Notes: generated by a model from the letters alone, not told the origin. A stretch of DNA of 64,000 nucleotides from Thermocaproicibacter sp036260805 (GCA_036260805.1 DATALZ010000085.1:1-64000), one strand, 5' to 3'. Shown: positions 24,778-33,344, numbered from the stretch's first letter. Made by a program: numbers and translations.

Positions 24778-27354
24778 ATGAATCAAAAATTCAATGTAAC
24801 AGGGATGACGTGTTCTGCCTGCTCTGCGGCAGTGGAGCGAAACGTCAAAAAAGTGGACGGAGTCAAGTCTGTGAACGTCAGCCTTTTGACGAACAGCATG
24901 ACAGTCGATTATGACGGCGCGGCAGACAGGGAAAAAATAATACATGCAGTTGAGCAGGCCGGATACGGCGCGTTTTTGTATGGCGCGGCGGAACGGCAAA
25001 AGACGGAAAATCCAATGAAAGCTCAGCTTAAAGCGATGAAAACGAGGCTGATTGTCTCGTTTGTCTTCTGGGTTCCGCTCATGTACCTCGCCATGCACCA
25101 TATGCTGAAAGAGTGGTTCGGCCTTCCGGTTCCGCAGTTCATGGTAAATGCTTTTCACGGAACAGAGAACGGAATTGTCTATGCGTTCGCGCAGTTTCTG
25201 CTGCTCTTACCGATTTTGTACGTCAACCGAAATTATTACCGTGTTGGGTTTCGCACGCTTGCAAAACGTTCGCCGAATATGGATTCGCTGATTGCGGTGG
25301 GTTCATCCGCTGCGGTGGTGTATGGCGTTTATGCAATATTCCGGATCGGCTACGCACTCGGCCACGGCGATGCGGCTGCGGCGCAGCACTATCTTTCGGA
25401 TTTGTACTTTGAGTCTGCGGGAACGATTCTCACGCTGATTACACTCGGCAAATACCTTGAGACGCGGTCAAAGGGCAAAACATCCGATGCGATTGCCAAG
25501 CTGATGAACCTTGCGCCGAAAACCGCGACGGTAGAGCGTGATGGGCAGGAGATTGAGATTCCGGCCGAGCAGGTGGCGGTCGGCGATATCGTGGTGGTTC
25601 GGCCGGGGCAGAGCATTCCCGTGGACGGAGTGATCACGGACGGAAGCTCATCCATCGACCAGGCAGCAATCACTGGCGAGAGCATTCCGGTGGAGAAACA
25701 GCCCGGCGACAAGGTAATCGCCGCTACCATTAATAAATTGGGATTCTTTAGGTTCCGGGCGCAAAAGGTCGGCAGCGACACCACCCTGGCTCAGATAATC
25801 CGTCTGGTGGAAGAAGCAGGTTCCTCAAAAGCGCCGATTGCCAAGTTGTCAGACGAGGTCAGCGGCGTCTTTGTCCCGGTGGTGATCGGCATTGCCGTCC
25901 TCGCAGCGGCTGTTTGGCTTCTGCTGGGGCAGTCTTTCGAATTTGCGCTTTCCATCGGTATTGCGGTGCTTGTTATTTCGTGCCCCTGTGCGCTTGGCCT
26001 TGCCACGCCGGTCGCCATTATGGTCGGTACGGGAAAAGGCGCTTCCAATGGTATTTTGATTAAGTCCGCCGAGGCCCTAGAGACCGCCCACACCGTGAAA
26101 ACCGTGGTTCTCGACAAAACAGGTACCATAACGGAAGGCAAACCGAGGGTGACGGATCTTATTGCCGCGGACGTAACAAGCGAAGAGCATCTGCTTGAAA
26201 TTGCCGCATCGCTCGAAAAACTGAGCGAGCATCCGCTTGCGGAAGCAGTTGTGGAGAAAGCAAAGAAGACGGGAGCCACGCTGAAATCCGCGCGTGAATT
26301 TTCTGCCGTTCCCGGGCGCGGCATTACCGCCATAATCGATGAGAAACAGTATTTTGCAGGGAACCTCGCATTCATGAACGAGCGCGGCATTAATGCCGAC
26401 GCCTTGTCGTCCAGAGCCGAAGCACTCGCGGAGGAAGGCAAAACGCCGCTTTACTTTGCGGAAGGCAACAAACTGCTCGGTGTAATTGCCGCGGCGGATG
26501 TGGTTAAGCCGACCAGCCGCGAAGCAATTGAACAGTTTAAGGCAATGGGCATTGATATTGTGATGCTGACGGGCGATAATAAAAAGACGGCCGAAGCAAT
26601 CCGCAGGCAGCTTGGAATTGACCGAGCGGTAGCGGATGTGCTGCCGCAGGACAAGGAGCGGGAAGTCCGCAGAATTCAGGAAAGCGGCAGAAAAACAGCA
26701 ATGATCGGCGATGGTATCAATGACGCTCCGGCTCTCGCGAGGGCGGACGTCGGTATCGCAATCGGCGCGGGTACGGATGTGGCGATTGAGTCCGCCGATA
26801 TCGTGCTGATGAAGAGCGACCTGCTCGACGCGGTTACCGCAATCCGGCTTAGCCGCGCAACAATCCGGAACATCAAGGAAAACCTGTTCTGGGCGTTCTT
26901 CTACAACATCATTGGCATCCCGATTGCAGCAGGCGTGTTCTATTCGCTGCTCGGCTGGAAGCTCAACCCGATGTTTGCGGCGGCCGCGATGAGCCTCAGT
27001 TCCGTCTTTGTGGTTACAAACGCCCTGCGCCTAAGGTTTTTCCGTCCGAAGCGAGCAGATGTTTTTAAGCAGGCTATTCCGGAAAATCCGGGTCAAAATA
27101 AAAAAGAAGATAAGAATCAGAAAGGACAAATTTCTATGAAAAAAATAATCACCATTAACGGCATGATGTGCGACCACTGCAAGGCACATGTGGAAAAAGC
27201 GCTCAATTCCATTGACGGGGTCAGCGCAAAGGTTGATCTCGACAAGAAAACGGCGGAAGTGACCCTGACCGCGGATGTAAACGATATGACGCTGAAAAAT
27301 GCCATTATCGACGCCGGATATGAACCGGTTTCTATTCAGCTGGAGAATGACTGA
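24778..27354 (+). CDS. copA: Copper-exporting P1B-type ATPase with C-terminal CopZ-like domain
   Basis: An 858-residue protein starting at the ATG with GAGGTG seven bases upstream. An N-terminal heavy-metal domain has GMTCSACSAAVERNV. Membrane segments, the metal-site motif CPC (402-404), the phosphorylated Asp446 in DKTGTITEG, MLTGDN and GDGINDAPAL complete a Cu+ exporter of the CopA class. Unusually, after a short charged linker a second metal domain (787-858, GMMCDHCKAHVEKALN) is fused at the C-terminus; it looks like a whole CopZ chaperone, and Met787 has its own AAAGGA site. csoR follows. The protein should pump Cu+ out of the cytoplasm. Confidence 0.93.
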   Translation: MNQKFNVTGMTCSACSAAVERNVKKVDGVKSVNVSLLTNSMTVDYDGAADREKIIHAVEQAGYGAFLYGAAERQKTENPMKAQLKAMKTRLIVSFVFWVPLMYLAMHHMLKEWFGLPVPQFMVNAFHGTENGIVYAFAQFLLLLPILYVNRNYYRVGFRTLAKRSPNMDSLIAVGSSAAVVYGVYAIFRIGYALGHGDAAAAQHYLSDLYFESAGTILTLITLGKYLETRSKGKTSDAIAKLMNLAPKTATVERDGQEIEIPAEQVAVGDIVVVRPGQSIPVDGVITDGSSSIDQAAITGESIPVEKQPGDKVIAATINKLGFFRFRAQKVGSDTTLAQIIRLVEEAGSSKAPIAKLSDEVSGVFVPVVIGIAVLAAAVWLLLGQSFEFALSIGIAVLVISCPCALGLATPVAIMVGTGKGASNGILIKSAEALETAHTVKTVVLDKTGTITEGKPRVTDLIAADVTSEEHLLEIAASLEKLSEHPLAEAVVEKAKKTGATLKSAREFSAVPGRGITAIIDEKQYFAGNLAFMNERGINADALSSRAEALAEEGKTPLYFAEGNKLLGVIAAADVVKPTSREAIEQFKAMGIDIVMLTGDNKKTAEAIRRQLGIDRAVADVLPQDKEREVRRIQESGRKTAMIGDGINDAPALARADVGIAIGAGTDVAIESADIVLMKSDLLDAVTAIRLSRATIRNIKENLFWAFFYNIIGIPIAAGVFYSLLGWKLNPMFAAAAMSLSSVFVVTNALRLRFFRPKRADVFKQAIPENPGQNKKEDKNQKGQISMKKIITINGMMCDHCKAHVEKALNSIDGVSAKVDLDKKTAEVTLTADVNDMTLKNAIIDAGYEPVSIQLEND
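27136..27354 (+). other. copZ: Possible internal start giving a free CopZ-like chaperone
   Basis: Inside copA, in frame, AAAGGA (27121-27126) lies nine bases before an ATG that begins a complete 72-residue heavy-metal-associated domain, MKKIITINGMMCDHCKAHVE. A stand-alone product would be the size of a normal CopZ. Internal initiation is inferred, not shown. Confidence 0.45.
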
Positions 27355-27367
27355 GGCTGTCCAGATC

Positions 27368-27430
27368 GCCGATGAAATCGTGCAGCTGCCAAGTTGGATG
27401 CACGATTTTCGGCGGCCTGCCGGTTTTTCA
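27368..27430 (+). terminator. Hairpin between copA and csoR
   Basis: GCCGA-TG-AAATCGTGCA pairs with TGCACGATTTTCGGC, with a T-run some bases later. It may weaken read-through rather than end it. Confidence 0.45.
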
Positions 27431-27472
27431 TTAAACTGTAGACCTTTTGATTTTTAGAAAAGGGGATTCCAT

Positions 27473-27736
27473 ATGGTCGCGGATAAAGAAAAAGTCCTGC
27501 GCCAGCTCAAGACGGCGCGCGGACAGCTTGACGGATTAATTAAAATGGTAGAAGAAGATCGCTACTGCATCGATATTTCCAACCAGCTTATGGCTTCGCA
27601 GGCGATTCTGCGCAATGTGAACCGCGAGGTTCTTCACGCACACCTGAATCACTGCGTAAAGGAAGCTTTCGAAAATGGCAGCGCGGAACAGAAGATCAAG
27701 GAAATTATTGATGTGATGGACAAACTTGCGAAATAA
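27473..27736 (+). CDS. csoR: Copper-sensing repressor CsoR
   Basis: An 87-residue all-helical protein of the CsoR/RcnR family. The Cu+ ligands are Cys32 (DRYCIDI), His57 and Cys61 (LHAHLNHC), with the same spacing as in known CsoR (C-x24-H-x3-C). The N-terminal LRQLKTARGQLDGLIKM helix is the DNA-contact region. It is transcribed after copA, and a CsoR-like operator overlaps the copA promoter, so copper should release it and induce export. Confidence 0.92.
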   Translation: MVADKEKVLRQLKTARGQLDGLIKMVEEDRYCIDISNQLMASQAILRNVNREVLHAHLNHCVKEAFENGSAEQKIKEIIDVMDKLAK

Positions 27737-27753
27737 AACAGCCGTTACATATG

Positions 27754-27793
27754 AAAAATCGCCCTCTGCCGCTGCTTCGGCGGGGCGATTTTT
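27754..27793. terminator. Bidirectional terminator between csoR and the 75-residue protein gene
   Basis: AAAAATCGCC and GGCGATTTTT are inverse repeats with an inner CTGCCG/CGGCGG stem, between two convergent genes. Confidence 0.85.
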
Positions 27794-27795
27794 CC

Positions 27796-28023
27796 TTATA
27801 TCTTCTGAGCGAATTGCTTCATAATTGCCTGAACTTCTTCAACATGCTCCGGCTTGAGCATCGAAGTCATTTTCGGAATGAAATGTTCAGCATCCTCATG
27901 GTTGAATGTTCCTTCATCCTGTTTCTTGAAATGCTCTGCGAGCAGCTCCAACGCTTCTTTCGATTGATCCTCTTTTACTCTTTCCAGAATAAACTTCTGG
28001 AATTTTTCCTGTCCCTGATTCAT
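27796..28023 (-). CDS. Small acidic-basic helical protein, unknown function
   Basis: A 75-residue protein with a strong GGGAGGAAACGTT-ATG start region. It is predicted helical and soluble (KFQKFILERVKEDQSKEALE; EHFIPKMTSMLKPEHVEEVQ). No family is recognised. It lies about 100 bases after the Nif11-like gene on the same strand, with a repeat fragment between them. The good ribosome site and biased codon positions support it as real. Confidence 0.65.
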   Translation of the reverse strand: MNQGQEKFQKFILERVKEDQSKEALELLAEHFKKQDEGTFNHEDAEHFIPKMTSMLKPEHVEEVQAIMKQFAQKI

Positions 28024-28082
28024 AACGTTTCCTCCCTCAATTTGCTTACTAATTATGTTTCCCGGAATCGAGCAGATTTAAG

Positions 28083-28117
28083 CGCTTTTCATTATGAATC
28101 GGGGTATGATGAGTCGA
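28083..28117 (+). repeat. Nested-hairpin repeat, partial copy B
   Basis: TTATGAATCGGGGTATGATGAG matches only the left box (TATGAACCGGGGTG) of the repeat family; the central hairpin is absent. Confidence 0.4.
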
Positions 28118-28121
28118 TTTA

Positions 28122-28397
28122 TCAGAGAGAGGATAGAAATTCCTCATAGGTATCCTCAAAGGATTCATATGGTGTAGGGTTGCCTCCGTTGGTGCTTTTG
28201 CACTGGTTGTCGCTGTATTCAAGCCCGATGGCGAAAAGTTCCCCCACGGTGATTGGGTGCCCTGATTCGCAGGCAATCCGGCAGAAAGCGTCCATCGGGT
28301 CTTTCGCTGTGCGTGTGGCAAGCAATTTCTGTTTCAACTCGGGATTTTTTTTCGTATCCTCATAAAGCAGCTGAAGTTCCAGTATGGGTTGGCTCAT
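28122..28397 (-). CDS. Nif11-like leader-type small protein
   Basis: A 91-residue protein starting at the ATG with GGAAG six bases upstream. Residues 1-65 follow the Nif11 domain plan: a helix with YEDTKKNPELKQKLLAT, an Ala/Cys helix FCRIACESGHPITVGEL. After a Gly-Gly (CKSTNGG) comes an acidic tail of 19 residues ending FLSSL. Nif11 domains often act as leaders for ribosomally made modified peptides with cleavage after GG. No modifying enzyme or peptidase-type transporter is in the window, and the tail lacks Cys, so a peptide product is uncertain. Confidence 0.6.
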   Translation of the reverse strand: MSQPILELQLLYEDTKKNPELKQKLLATRTAKDPMDAFCRIACESGHPITVGELFAIGLEYSDNQCKSTNGGNPTPYESFEDTYEEFLSSL

Positions 28398-28557
28398 ATT
28401 TTTCTTCCTTTCGGCAATCAGGGGAGTTGTCAAAATGTTTCATCATATTTGTCCATTGTTGGGCACGTAAATTAATTATAACACAACAGCGCAGCGGCGG
28501 CTGAATTCTGCAAAATCTTCGCTTACCCATTTATCTCACGCGCGGCTGTTGCGTCAT

Positions 28558-28587
28558 TTGACATAAGTGAAGTGGAAAGGGTATAAT
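28558..28587 (+). promoter_or_regulatory. Promoter of the P-loop kinase-like gene
   Basis: TTGACA (28558-28563), 18 bases, TATAAT (28582-28587). Confidence 0.65.
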
Positions 28588-28623
28588 CACATGGATTATA
28601 TATGAAGTTAGGTCGTAATATCA

Positions 28624-29142
28624 ATGAAGAAATTAATCCTTGTGAACGGTACCATGGGCGTCGGGAAAAGCACCGTATGCCGCGAGCTGCTCAAAATCTT
28701 GACGCCGGGCGTCTACCTGGACGGAGACTGGTGCTGGAACATGAACCCGTTCGTGGTTAGTGAAGAAAACAAAGCAATGGTTGAGGGGAATATTACTTAT
28801 CTGTTAAAATCGTACCTGCGTAATTCCGGGTATGAGTATGTGGTTTTCTGCTGGGTGATGCATCAGGAAGAAATTTTTGAACAGATCCTTTCACCGCTGC
28901 GGGAATGTGAGTTTGAACTGCACAAATTCTCGCTCGTCTGCACCGAGAAAGCGCTGAGAAAGCGTATTATGGCGGATGTGGAAACAGGTGCCCGCACGGC
29001 GGACGTGTTGGAGCGCAGCATTCCGCGCCTTGCGCTTTACCGGAACATGGATACGATGAAAATTGACGTGAGCGAAATATCAGCACGTCAGGCGGCGGAG
29101 AAAATTGCAGGAATCATTCGCAATAGCGGCGGCATAGAATAG
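28624..29142 (+). CDS. P-loop NTPase, small kinase-like
   Basis: A 172-residue protein opening with the Walker A motif GTMGVGKST (residues 9-17), then LDGDWCWNMNPF, where the Asp may bind substrate, and a C-terminal CTEKALRKRI(M) lid-like stretch with Arg residues. Size and layout fit the AAA_33/gluconate- or shikimate-kinase-like group of small-molecule kinases. The substrate is not evident. A consensus promoter lies 40 bases upstream. Confidence 0.72.
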   Translation: MKKLILVNGTMGVGKSTVCRELLKILTPGVYLDGDWCWNMNPFVVSEENKAMVEGNITYLLKSYLRNSGYEYVVFCWVMHQEEIFEQILSPLRECEFELHKFSLVCTEKALRKRIMADVETGARTADVLERSIPRLALYRNMDTMKIDVSEISARQAAEKIAGIIRNSGGIE

Positions 29143-29171
29143 TCAATTAAAATTTGTTGGGAGCGGCGTAA

Positions 29172-29531
29172 ATGAGCTGTTTGGGAAATGTGGTCTGGTT
29201 TATACTGGGCGGTTTGCTTATGGGTTTGAGCTGGGCGGTAGTAGGTCTTTTGTGGTGTATTACAATCGTCGGGATTCCGATTGGTCTGCAGTGCTTTAAG
29301 TTTGCTTCACTGGCGTTCTGTCCGTTCGGCAAAGAAGTGGTTTACGGCGGCGGAGTCGGTTCTCTTCTGCTGAACATTCTGTGGATTATTTTCGGCGGTT
29401 TTGAGCTTGCAGTGGAAGCGGCGGCAATCGGCCTTGTATTCTGCATTACGGTCGTCGGTATCCCGTTCGGCCTGCAGTGTTTTAAAATCGCCAAGCTGGC
29501 GCTCATGCCTTTCGGCGCAAGCGTGAGGTAA
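29172..29531 (+). CDS. YccF-domain membrane protein
   Basis: A 119-residue protein made of two YccF repeats, each with a membrane segment ending in CITIVGIPIGLQCFK or CITVVGIPFGLQCFK, followed by the A-L-x-PFG signature. Four short hydrophobic segments are likely. YccF proteins have no known function. It follows the kinase-like gene by 30 bases and ends at a terminator, so the two probably form one transcript. Confidence 0.85.
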   Translation: MSCLGNVVWFILGGLLMGLSWAVVGLLWCITIVGIPIGLQCFKFASLAFCPFGKEVVYGGGVGSLLLNILWIIFGGFELAVEAAAIGLVFCITVVGIPFGLQCFKIAKLALMPFGASVR

Positions 29532-29554
29532 AAATCCGACAGTAAAATAAGAAA

Positions 29555-29590
29555 GCTCGAATCAGCGTATTTGCCGATTCGAGCCTTTTT
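29555..29590 (+). terminator. Intrinsic terminator after the YccF gene
   Basis: GCTCGAATC pairs with GATTCGAGC and is followed by CTTTTT. Confidence 0.85.
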
Positions 29591-29593
29591 ATT

Positions 29594-29639
29594 ATGAACC
29601 GGGGTGTAGTACTCCGCCACTTGCCGCGGAGAGGTTCAT
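29594..29639 (+). repeat. Nested-hairpin intergenic repeat, copy C (compact)
   Basis: Exact outer arms ATGAACC (29594-29600) and GGTTCAT (29633-29639) enclose CTCCGC-CACTTGC-GCGGAG. This 46-base unit is the clearest statement of the repeat. Confidence 0.75.
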
Positions 29640-29664
29640 TTTCAACCAAAGAAGGGAATTATGT

Positions 29665-30294
29665 TTAAAGTTCTTCAAACATCTGCTTCAGTTCCCGTGC
29701 CGCGCCGCGGATATCTTTCGATGCGATGATAGCGGAAACAACAGAAAATCCGTTGATGCCCGTTCCGCGGAAAGTGGGAGCGGTTGCGGGGCCGATTCCC
29801 CCGATGACTACAATCGGGATGCTTACTGCTGCATGGATTTGTTTCAGCGCGTCCATGGTGACATGGTCCGCGTCCGTTTTGGTGCCGGTGGGGAACATGG
29901 CGCCCACGCCGATATAATCCGCGCCGTCTGCCTGTGCTTTTTCTGCTTCTTCCTGTGTGGAAGCGGAAACGCCGACGATTTTATCTGGGCCGACGATGCT
30001 TCGGACCACGGCAGCGGGCAGATCGCTTTGCCCGACGTGTACGCCCGCAGCGTCAACCGCGAGCGCGATATCCAGCCGATCGTTGATGATGAGCGGAATA
30101 TTGTGCCGGTCGGTGATTTCCTTCACTCGAATGGCTGTCTCGTAGAAATCCAACGAGGACGCGTCTTTTTCGCGAAGCTGCACCAGCGTGCACCCGCCTT
30201 CGATTGCCTGTTCCACAGCTTCTTCCAGCGTAGGAGTGCTCATCAGGCTGCGGTCAGTCACAAGGTAAAGGCTGTAGTCAATTTGAGGTTTCAT
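29665..30294 (-). CDS. thiE: Thiamine-phosphate synthase
   Basis: A 209-residue TIM-barrel enzyme that joins HMP pyrophosphate and thiazole phosphate to make thiamine phosphate. The start at 30294 is used because it has GAGAGGG nine bases upstream and gives the usual ThiE beginning (DYSLYLVTDRSL). Signature segments include VQLREKD, PLIINDRLDIAL, GVHVGQSDLP, GVGAMFPTGTK and VVIGGIGP. It overlaps the end of thiM by 17 bases and is the last gene of the thi operon. Confidence 0.95.
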   Translation of the reverse strand: MKPQIDYSLYLVTDRSLMSTPTLEEAVEQAIEGGCTLVQLREKDASSLDFYETAIRVKEITDRHNIPLIINDRLDIALAVDAAGVHVGQSDLPAAVVRSIVGPDKIVGVSASTQEEAEKAQADGADYIGVGAMFPTGTKTDADHVTMDALKQIHAAVSIPIVVIGGIGPATAPTFRGTGINGFSVVSAIIASKDIRGAARELKQMFEEL

Positions 30295-31114
30295 CAATCT
30301 TCGCCCTCTCCGCAAAAATTTCCGGCGACATTTTGCTGATGCCATCAATCAGAGCAACATGAAAACTTCCGCTGCCTTTTTGCCCGGCAGTGTCTGCGGC
30401 AAGCTCGCCCGCAATGCTCATGCTTTCGATTCCGCCTGCCGCGGCGGCGAAATAATCCTTTGTTGCACCGCAGAACGAACCCACCAGCGAGGAGCACATG
30501 CAGCCGGTTCCGGTGACGCCGGCAAGAAGTGGCGAACCGTTGTGCAGGGTGACCGTCTGCGTCCCGTCGGAGACGACGTCGACCGCTCCGGTAACAGCGG
30601 TGACGCAGCGGTATGCTTTCGCTGCGGTCTCTGCGGCTGCTTTTGCGGCTTCGGGGCCGCTTTTCAGGTCTGCGTCGGATACGTCAACTCCTTTTGCAGC
30701 TGCATTCGCTCCGGCGACAAAGCGGATTTCGGAAAGATTGCCGCGGATCACTGCAAATTGAATACCTTTTAAAAGACGCTCCACGGTATGATTGCGAAGC
30801 GCGGACGCTCCCGCTCCCACCGGATCTAGCACAACGGGGATGCCTTTTTCGTTTGCCTTTTTACCGGCTGCAAGCATGGATTCCACCGTGCGCGCGTTCA
30901 GCGTGCCGATATTCAGCACCAGGGCCGAGGATATGGATGCAATATCCGCCGCCTCGGCGATATCATCCGCCATAATCGGCGAAGCGCCGATGGCCAGCGT
31001 AACGTTGGCGCAGTCGTTGACCGTAACATAGTTGGTAATCTGGTGAATAAGCGGTTTGGTTTCACGAACCGCTTTCAGCGCCGCACTCATTCTCTGCTGA
31101 ATATCCTGATTCAT
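30278..31114 (-). CDS. thiM: Hydroxyethylthiazole kinase
   Basis: A 278-residue enzyme that phosphorylates the thiazole alcohol for salvage. Seen: PLIHQITNYVTVNDCANVTL at the N-terminus, GASPIMADD, VVLDPVGAGAS, and GTGCMCSSLVGSF, in which the Cys sits in the normal active-site loop. It overlaps thiC by four bases (ATGA). Because no thiG, thiH, thiS or thiF is present here, thiazole may be obtained by salvage. Confidence 0.95.
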   Translation of the reverse strand: MNQDIQQRMSAALKAVRETKPLIHQITNYVTVNDCANVTLAIGASPIMADDIAEAADIASISSALVLNIGTLNARTVESMLAAGKKANEKGIPVVLDPVGAGASALRNHTVERLLKGIQFAVIRGNLSEIRFVAGANAAAKGVDVSDADLKSGPEAAKAAAETAAKAYRCVTAVTGAVDVVSDGTQTVTLHNGSPLLAGVTGTGCMCSSLVGSFCGATKDYFAAAAGGIESMSIAGELAADTAGQKGSGSFHVALIDGISKMSPEIFAERAKIDETSN

Positions 31115-32445
31115 TCTTTTCCGCTTCCTTCTTGTTTCTCGTCCGGCTCAAGACTGACGTCCTCGCCGTTCAGAATTTTATCCATTGTGCGCACCGCACA
31201 CATTTTGCCGCACATGGAGCACTTGCGCGGGTCGTGCGCAGGAACGCTTTCGTAATAGGCTTTTGCTTTTTCACCGTCGACGGCAAGGCGGAACATTTCG
31301 TCCCAATCGAAGGTACGGCGCGCTTCTCCCATGCGGAAATCCCAGTCGCGTGCACCTTTCACACCTTTGGCGAGGTCGGCGGCATGCGCAGCAATTCTGG
31401 AAGCGACAATGCCCTCTTTTACGTCTGAAAGATCAGGCAGACGCAGATGTTCGGCCGGCGTTACATAGCAGAGAAAATCCGCGCCGTTTGCCGCCGCGAT
31501 GGCACCGCCGATTGCCGAGGTGATGTGGTCATAACCCGGCGCAACGTCGGTGACCAGAGGGCCGAGCACATAGAACGGAGCTCCGTGGCACAGGCGCTTT
31601 TCCAGTTTCATGTTTGCGGCAATTTCGTCCATTGCCATGTGGCCCGGGCCTTCCACCATGACCTGAACGCCCTTTTCCCACGCGCGCTTTGTCAGATGGC
31701 CGAGTTCAATCAGCTCCGAAATCTGTGCGCCGTCTGTGGAATCATGGATGCTGCCGGGGCGGAGCGCGTCGCCGAGACTGATGGTTACGTCGTATTGATG
31801 CAGGATATCCAGCAGTTCGTCGTAATGCTCATAGAACGGATTCTCGTTGCCGGTCATTTTCATCCACGCGAACAGCAGGGAACCGCCGCGCGAAACAATG
31901 TTCATCTGGCGCTTGCCTTCCAGAAAGACTTCTGCGGCGCGGCGGTTGATTCCGGCGTGAATCGTCATGAAGTCGACGCCTTCTTCGGCATGGCAGCGAA
32001 CGACTTTCAGAAAATCATCCGCGGTGATATTTTTCAGATCTTTCTCAAGATACCCAACCGCATCGTAGACCGGAACCGTGCCGATCATGGCGGGGGAACG
32101 TTCCACCAGCTTCGCACGGAATTCGTGCGTCTTGCCGTAGTTGCTCAGATCCATAATCGCTTCTGCACCGTATTTCGCCGCGAGGTCGGCTTTTTCAAGC
32201 TCGGCGCTGTAATCGGGGCAGTCGCCGGATATGCCCAGGTTCACATTGATTTTTGTGCGAAGCCCTTTGCCGACGCCGTGCGGCACCAGCGACTTGTGGC
32301 GGATATTCGCCGGGATGGCAACCTGACCGGAAGCGACCAGTGCCAGAAGCTCCTGTTCGGGAATTCCTTCATCTTTGGCTACGGCGGCGAGTTCTTTCGT
32401 GACGATTCCTTCTTTTGCGGAATCCATTTGAGTTTTTGTGCTCAT
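31111..32445 (-). CDS. thiC: Phosphomethylpyrimidine synthase
   Basis: A 444-residue radical-SAM-type enzyme converting aminoimidazole ribotide to HMP phosphate. Conserved blocks: TKINVNLGISGDCPD, GAEAIMDLSNYG, DFMTIHAGINRRA, GDALRPGSIHDSTD, VMVEGPGHMAMDEI and the C-terminal iron-sulfur motif CSMCGKMC (C-x2-C-x3-C). The length is that of the shorter form common in anaerobes, which lacks the N-terminal extension. It starts one base after thiD ends, with AAAGGAG inside the thiD tail. Confidence 0.96.
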   Translation of the reverse strand: MSTKTQMDSAKEGIVTKELAAVAKDEGIPEQELLALVASGQVAIPANIRHKSLVPHGVGKGLRTKINVNLGISGDCPDYSAELEKADLAAKYGAEAIMDLSNYGKTHEFRAKLVERSPAMIGTVPVYDAVGYLEKDLKNITADDFLKVVRCHAEEGVDFMTIHAGINRRAAEVFLEGKRQMNIVSRGGSLLFAWMKMTGNENPFYEHYDELLDILHQYDVTISLGDALRPGSIHDSTDGAQISELIELGHLTKRAWEKGVQVMVEGPGHMAMDEIAANMKLEKRLCHGAPFYVLGPLVTDVAPGYDHITSAIGGAIAAANGADFLCYVTPAEHLRLPDLSDVKEGIVASRIAAHAADLAKGVKGARDWDFRMGEARRTFDWDEMFRLAVDGEKAKAYYESVPAHDPRKCSMCGKMCAVRTMDKILNGEDVSLEPDEKQEGSGKE

Positions 32446-32446
32446 A

Positions 32447-33250
32447 TCAGTTCTCCTTTAATCCATGTTGATATAATTCGTAAAAATGATGAGTCGGCCC
32501 CCAGCCTTTGCCGATGTTCAGCGAATGTAGGATGGCGGTCGTCACATAGTCTTTTGCGCGTTTTACAGCGTCCTGGAGCGGATATTCCAGCGCGAGGTTC
32601 GACGCGATTGCGGAAGAGTAGGTGCATCCGGTTCCATGGGTGTTTTTCGTCTGGATTCGCTCGGCGCGGAACCGGAAGAATTTTTCGCCGTTATATAGAA
32701 CGTCCAGCGCGTCGCCCGCGGCGTGGCCGCCCTTAACAAGCACGCTTTTTGCTCCCATCCTGCAGATCTTTTCTGCGGCACGCTCCATATCTTCCGGCAA
32801 TTCGATTTTCATTCCCGTAAGTTTTTCGGCCTCCGGGATATTCGGCGTCAGCAGATCGGCAAGGGGAAGAATTTCGCGCATGAAGGTTGCCACGGCGTCG
32901 GGGCTCATGAGTGCCGCTCCGCTTTTTGCGATCATGACCGGGTCAACCACAATGTTTTTGGGGCAGTACTCCCGGAGCCTTGACGCAACAGCTTTCATAC
33001 TGGCAGTGTTGGGAAGCATGCCGATTTTTACCGCGTCGGCGCCGATGTCTTCAAACACGGCGTCAATCTGTTTTTCGATGATGACGGGGCTGATGTCCTG
33101 CTGGCCGAGCAGGCGGGACGTATTTTCCGCCACGACCGAGGTGATTACGCTCATGCCGTATACGCCGTGTGCAGCGAAGGTTTTCAGGTCGGCCTGTATT
33201 CCTGCGCCGCCGCTGCAGTCTGAACCGGCGATCGTTAAAGCTTTTTTCAT
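32447..33250 (-). CDS. thiD: HMP / HMP-phosphate kinase
   Basis: A 267-residue ribokinase-fold enzyme phosphorylating HMP and HMP phosphate. It begins ALTIAGSDCSGGAGIQADLK and has DPVMIAKSG, LTPNIPEAEKLTG, VLVKGGH and the catalytic NTHGTGCTYSSAIA. First gene of the thi operon, placed behind two TPP riboswitches. AAAGGAAA lies upstream of the ATG. Confidence 0.95.
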   Translation of the reverse strand: MKKALTIAGSDCSGGAGIQADLKTFAAHGVYGMSVITSVVAENTSRLLGQQDISPVIIEKQIDAVFEDIGADAVKIGMLPNTASMKAVASRLREYCPKNIVVDPVMIAKSGAALMSPDAVATFMREILPLADLLTPNIPEAEKLTGMKIELPEDMERAAEKICRMGAKSVLVKGGHAAGDALDVLYNGEKFFRFRAERIQTKNTHGTGCTYSSAIASNLALEYPLQDAVKRAKDYVTTAILHSLNIGKGWGPTHHFYELYQHGLKEN

Positions 33251-33294
33251 TCAGATTTCCTTTCCGTCAATCAATTTGAATTCGGAACCAGAGT

Positions 33295-33335
33295 AAAAAA
33301 TGGCGCCTTGCTCATCGGTCAGCAAGGTGCCATTT
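33295..33335 (-). terminator. Terminator of the proximal TPP riboswitch
   Basis: Minus-strand GGCACCTTGCT pairs with AGCAAGGCGCC (one wobble) and is followed by ATTTTTT, between the riboswitch and thiD. It would form when TPP is bound. Confidence 0.85.
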
Positions 33336-33344
33336 CCATCTTAC

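Noticed and set aside
31447..32736. Plus-strand open frame of 429 codons opposite thiC and thiD
   Set aside because: Antisense shadow of two certain genes, with low-complexity Arg/Ala/Phe composition and no ribosome site.
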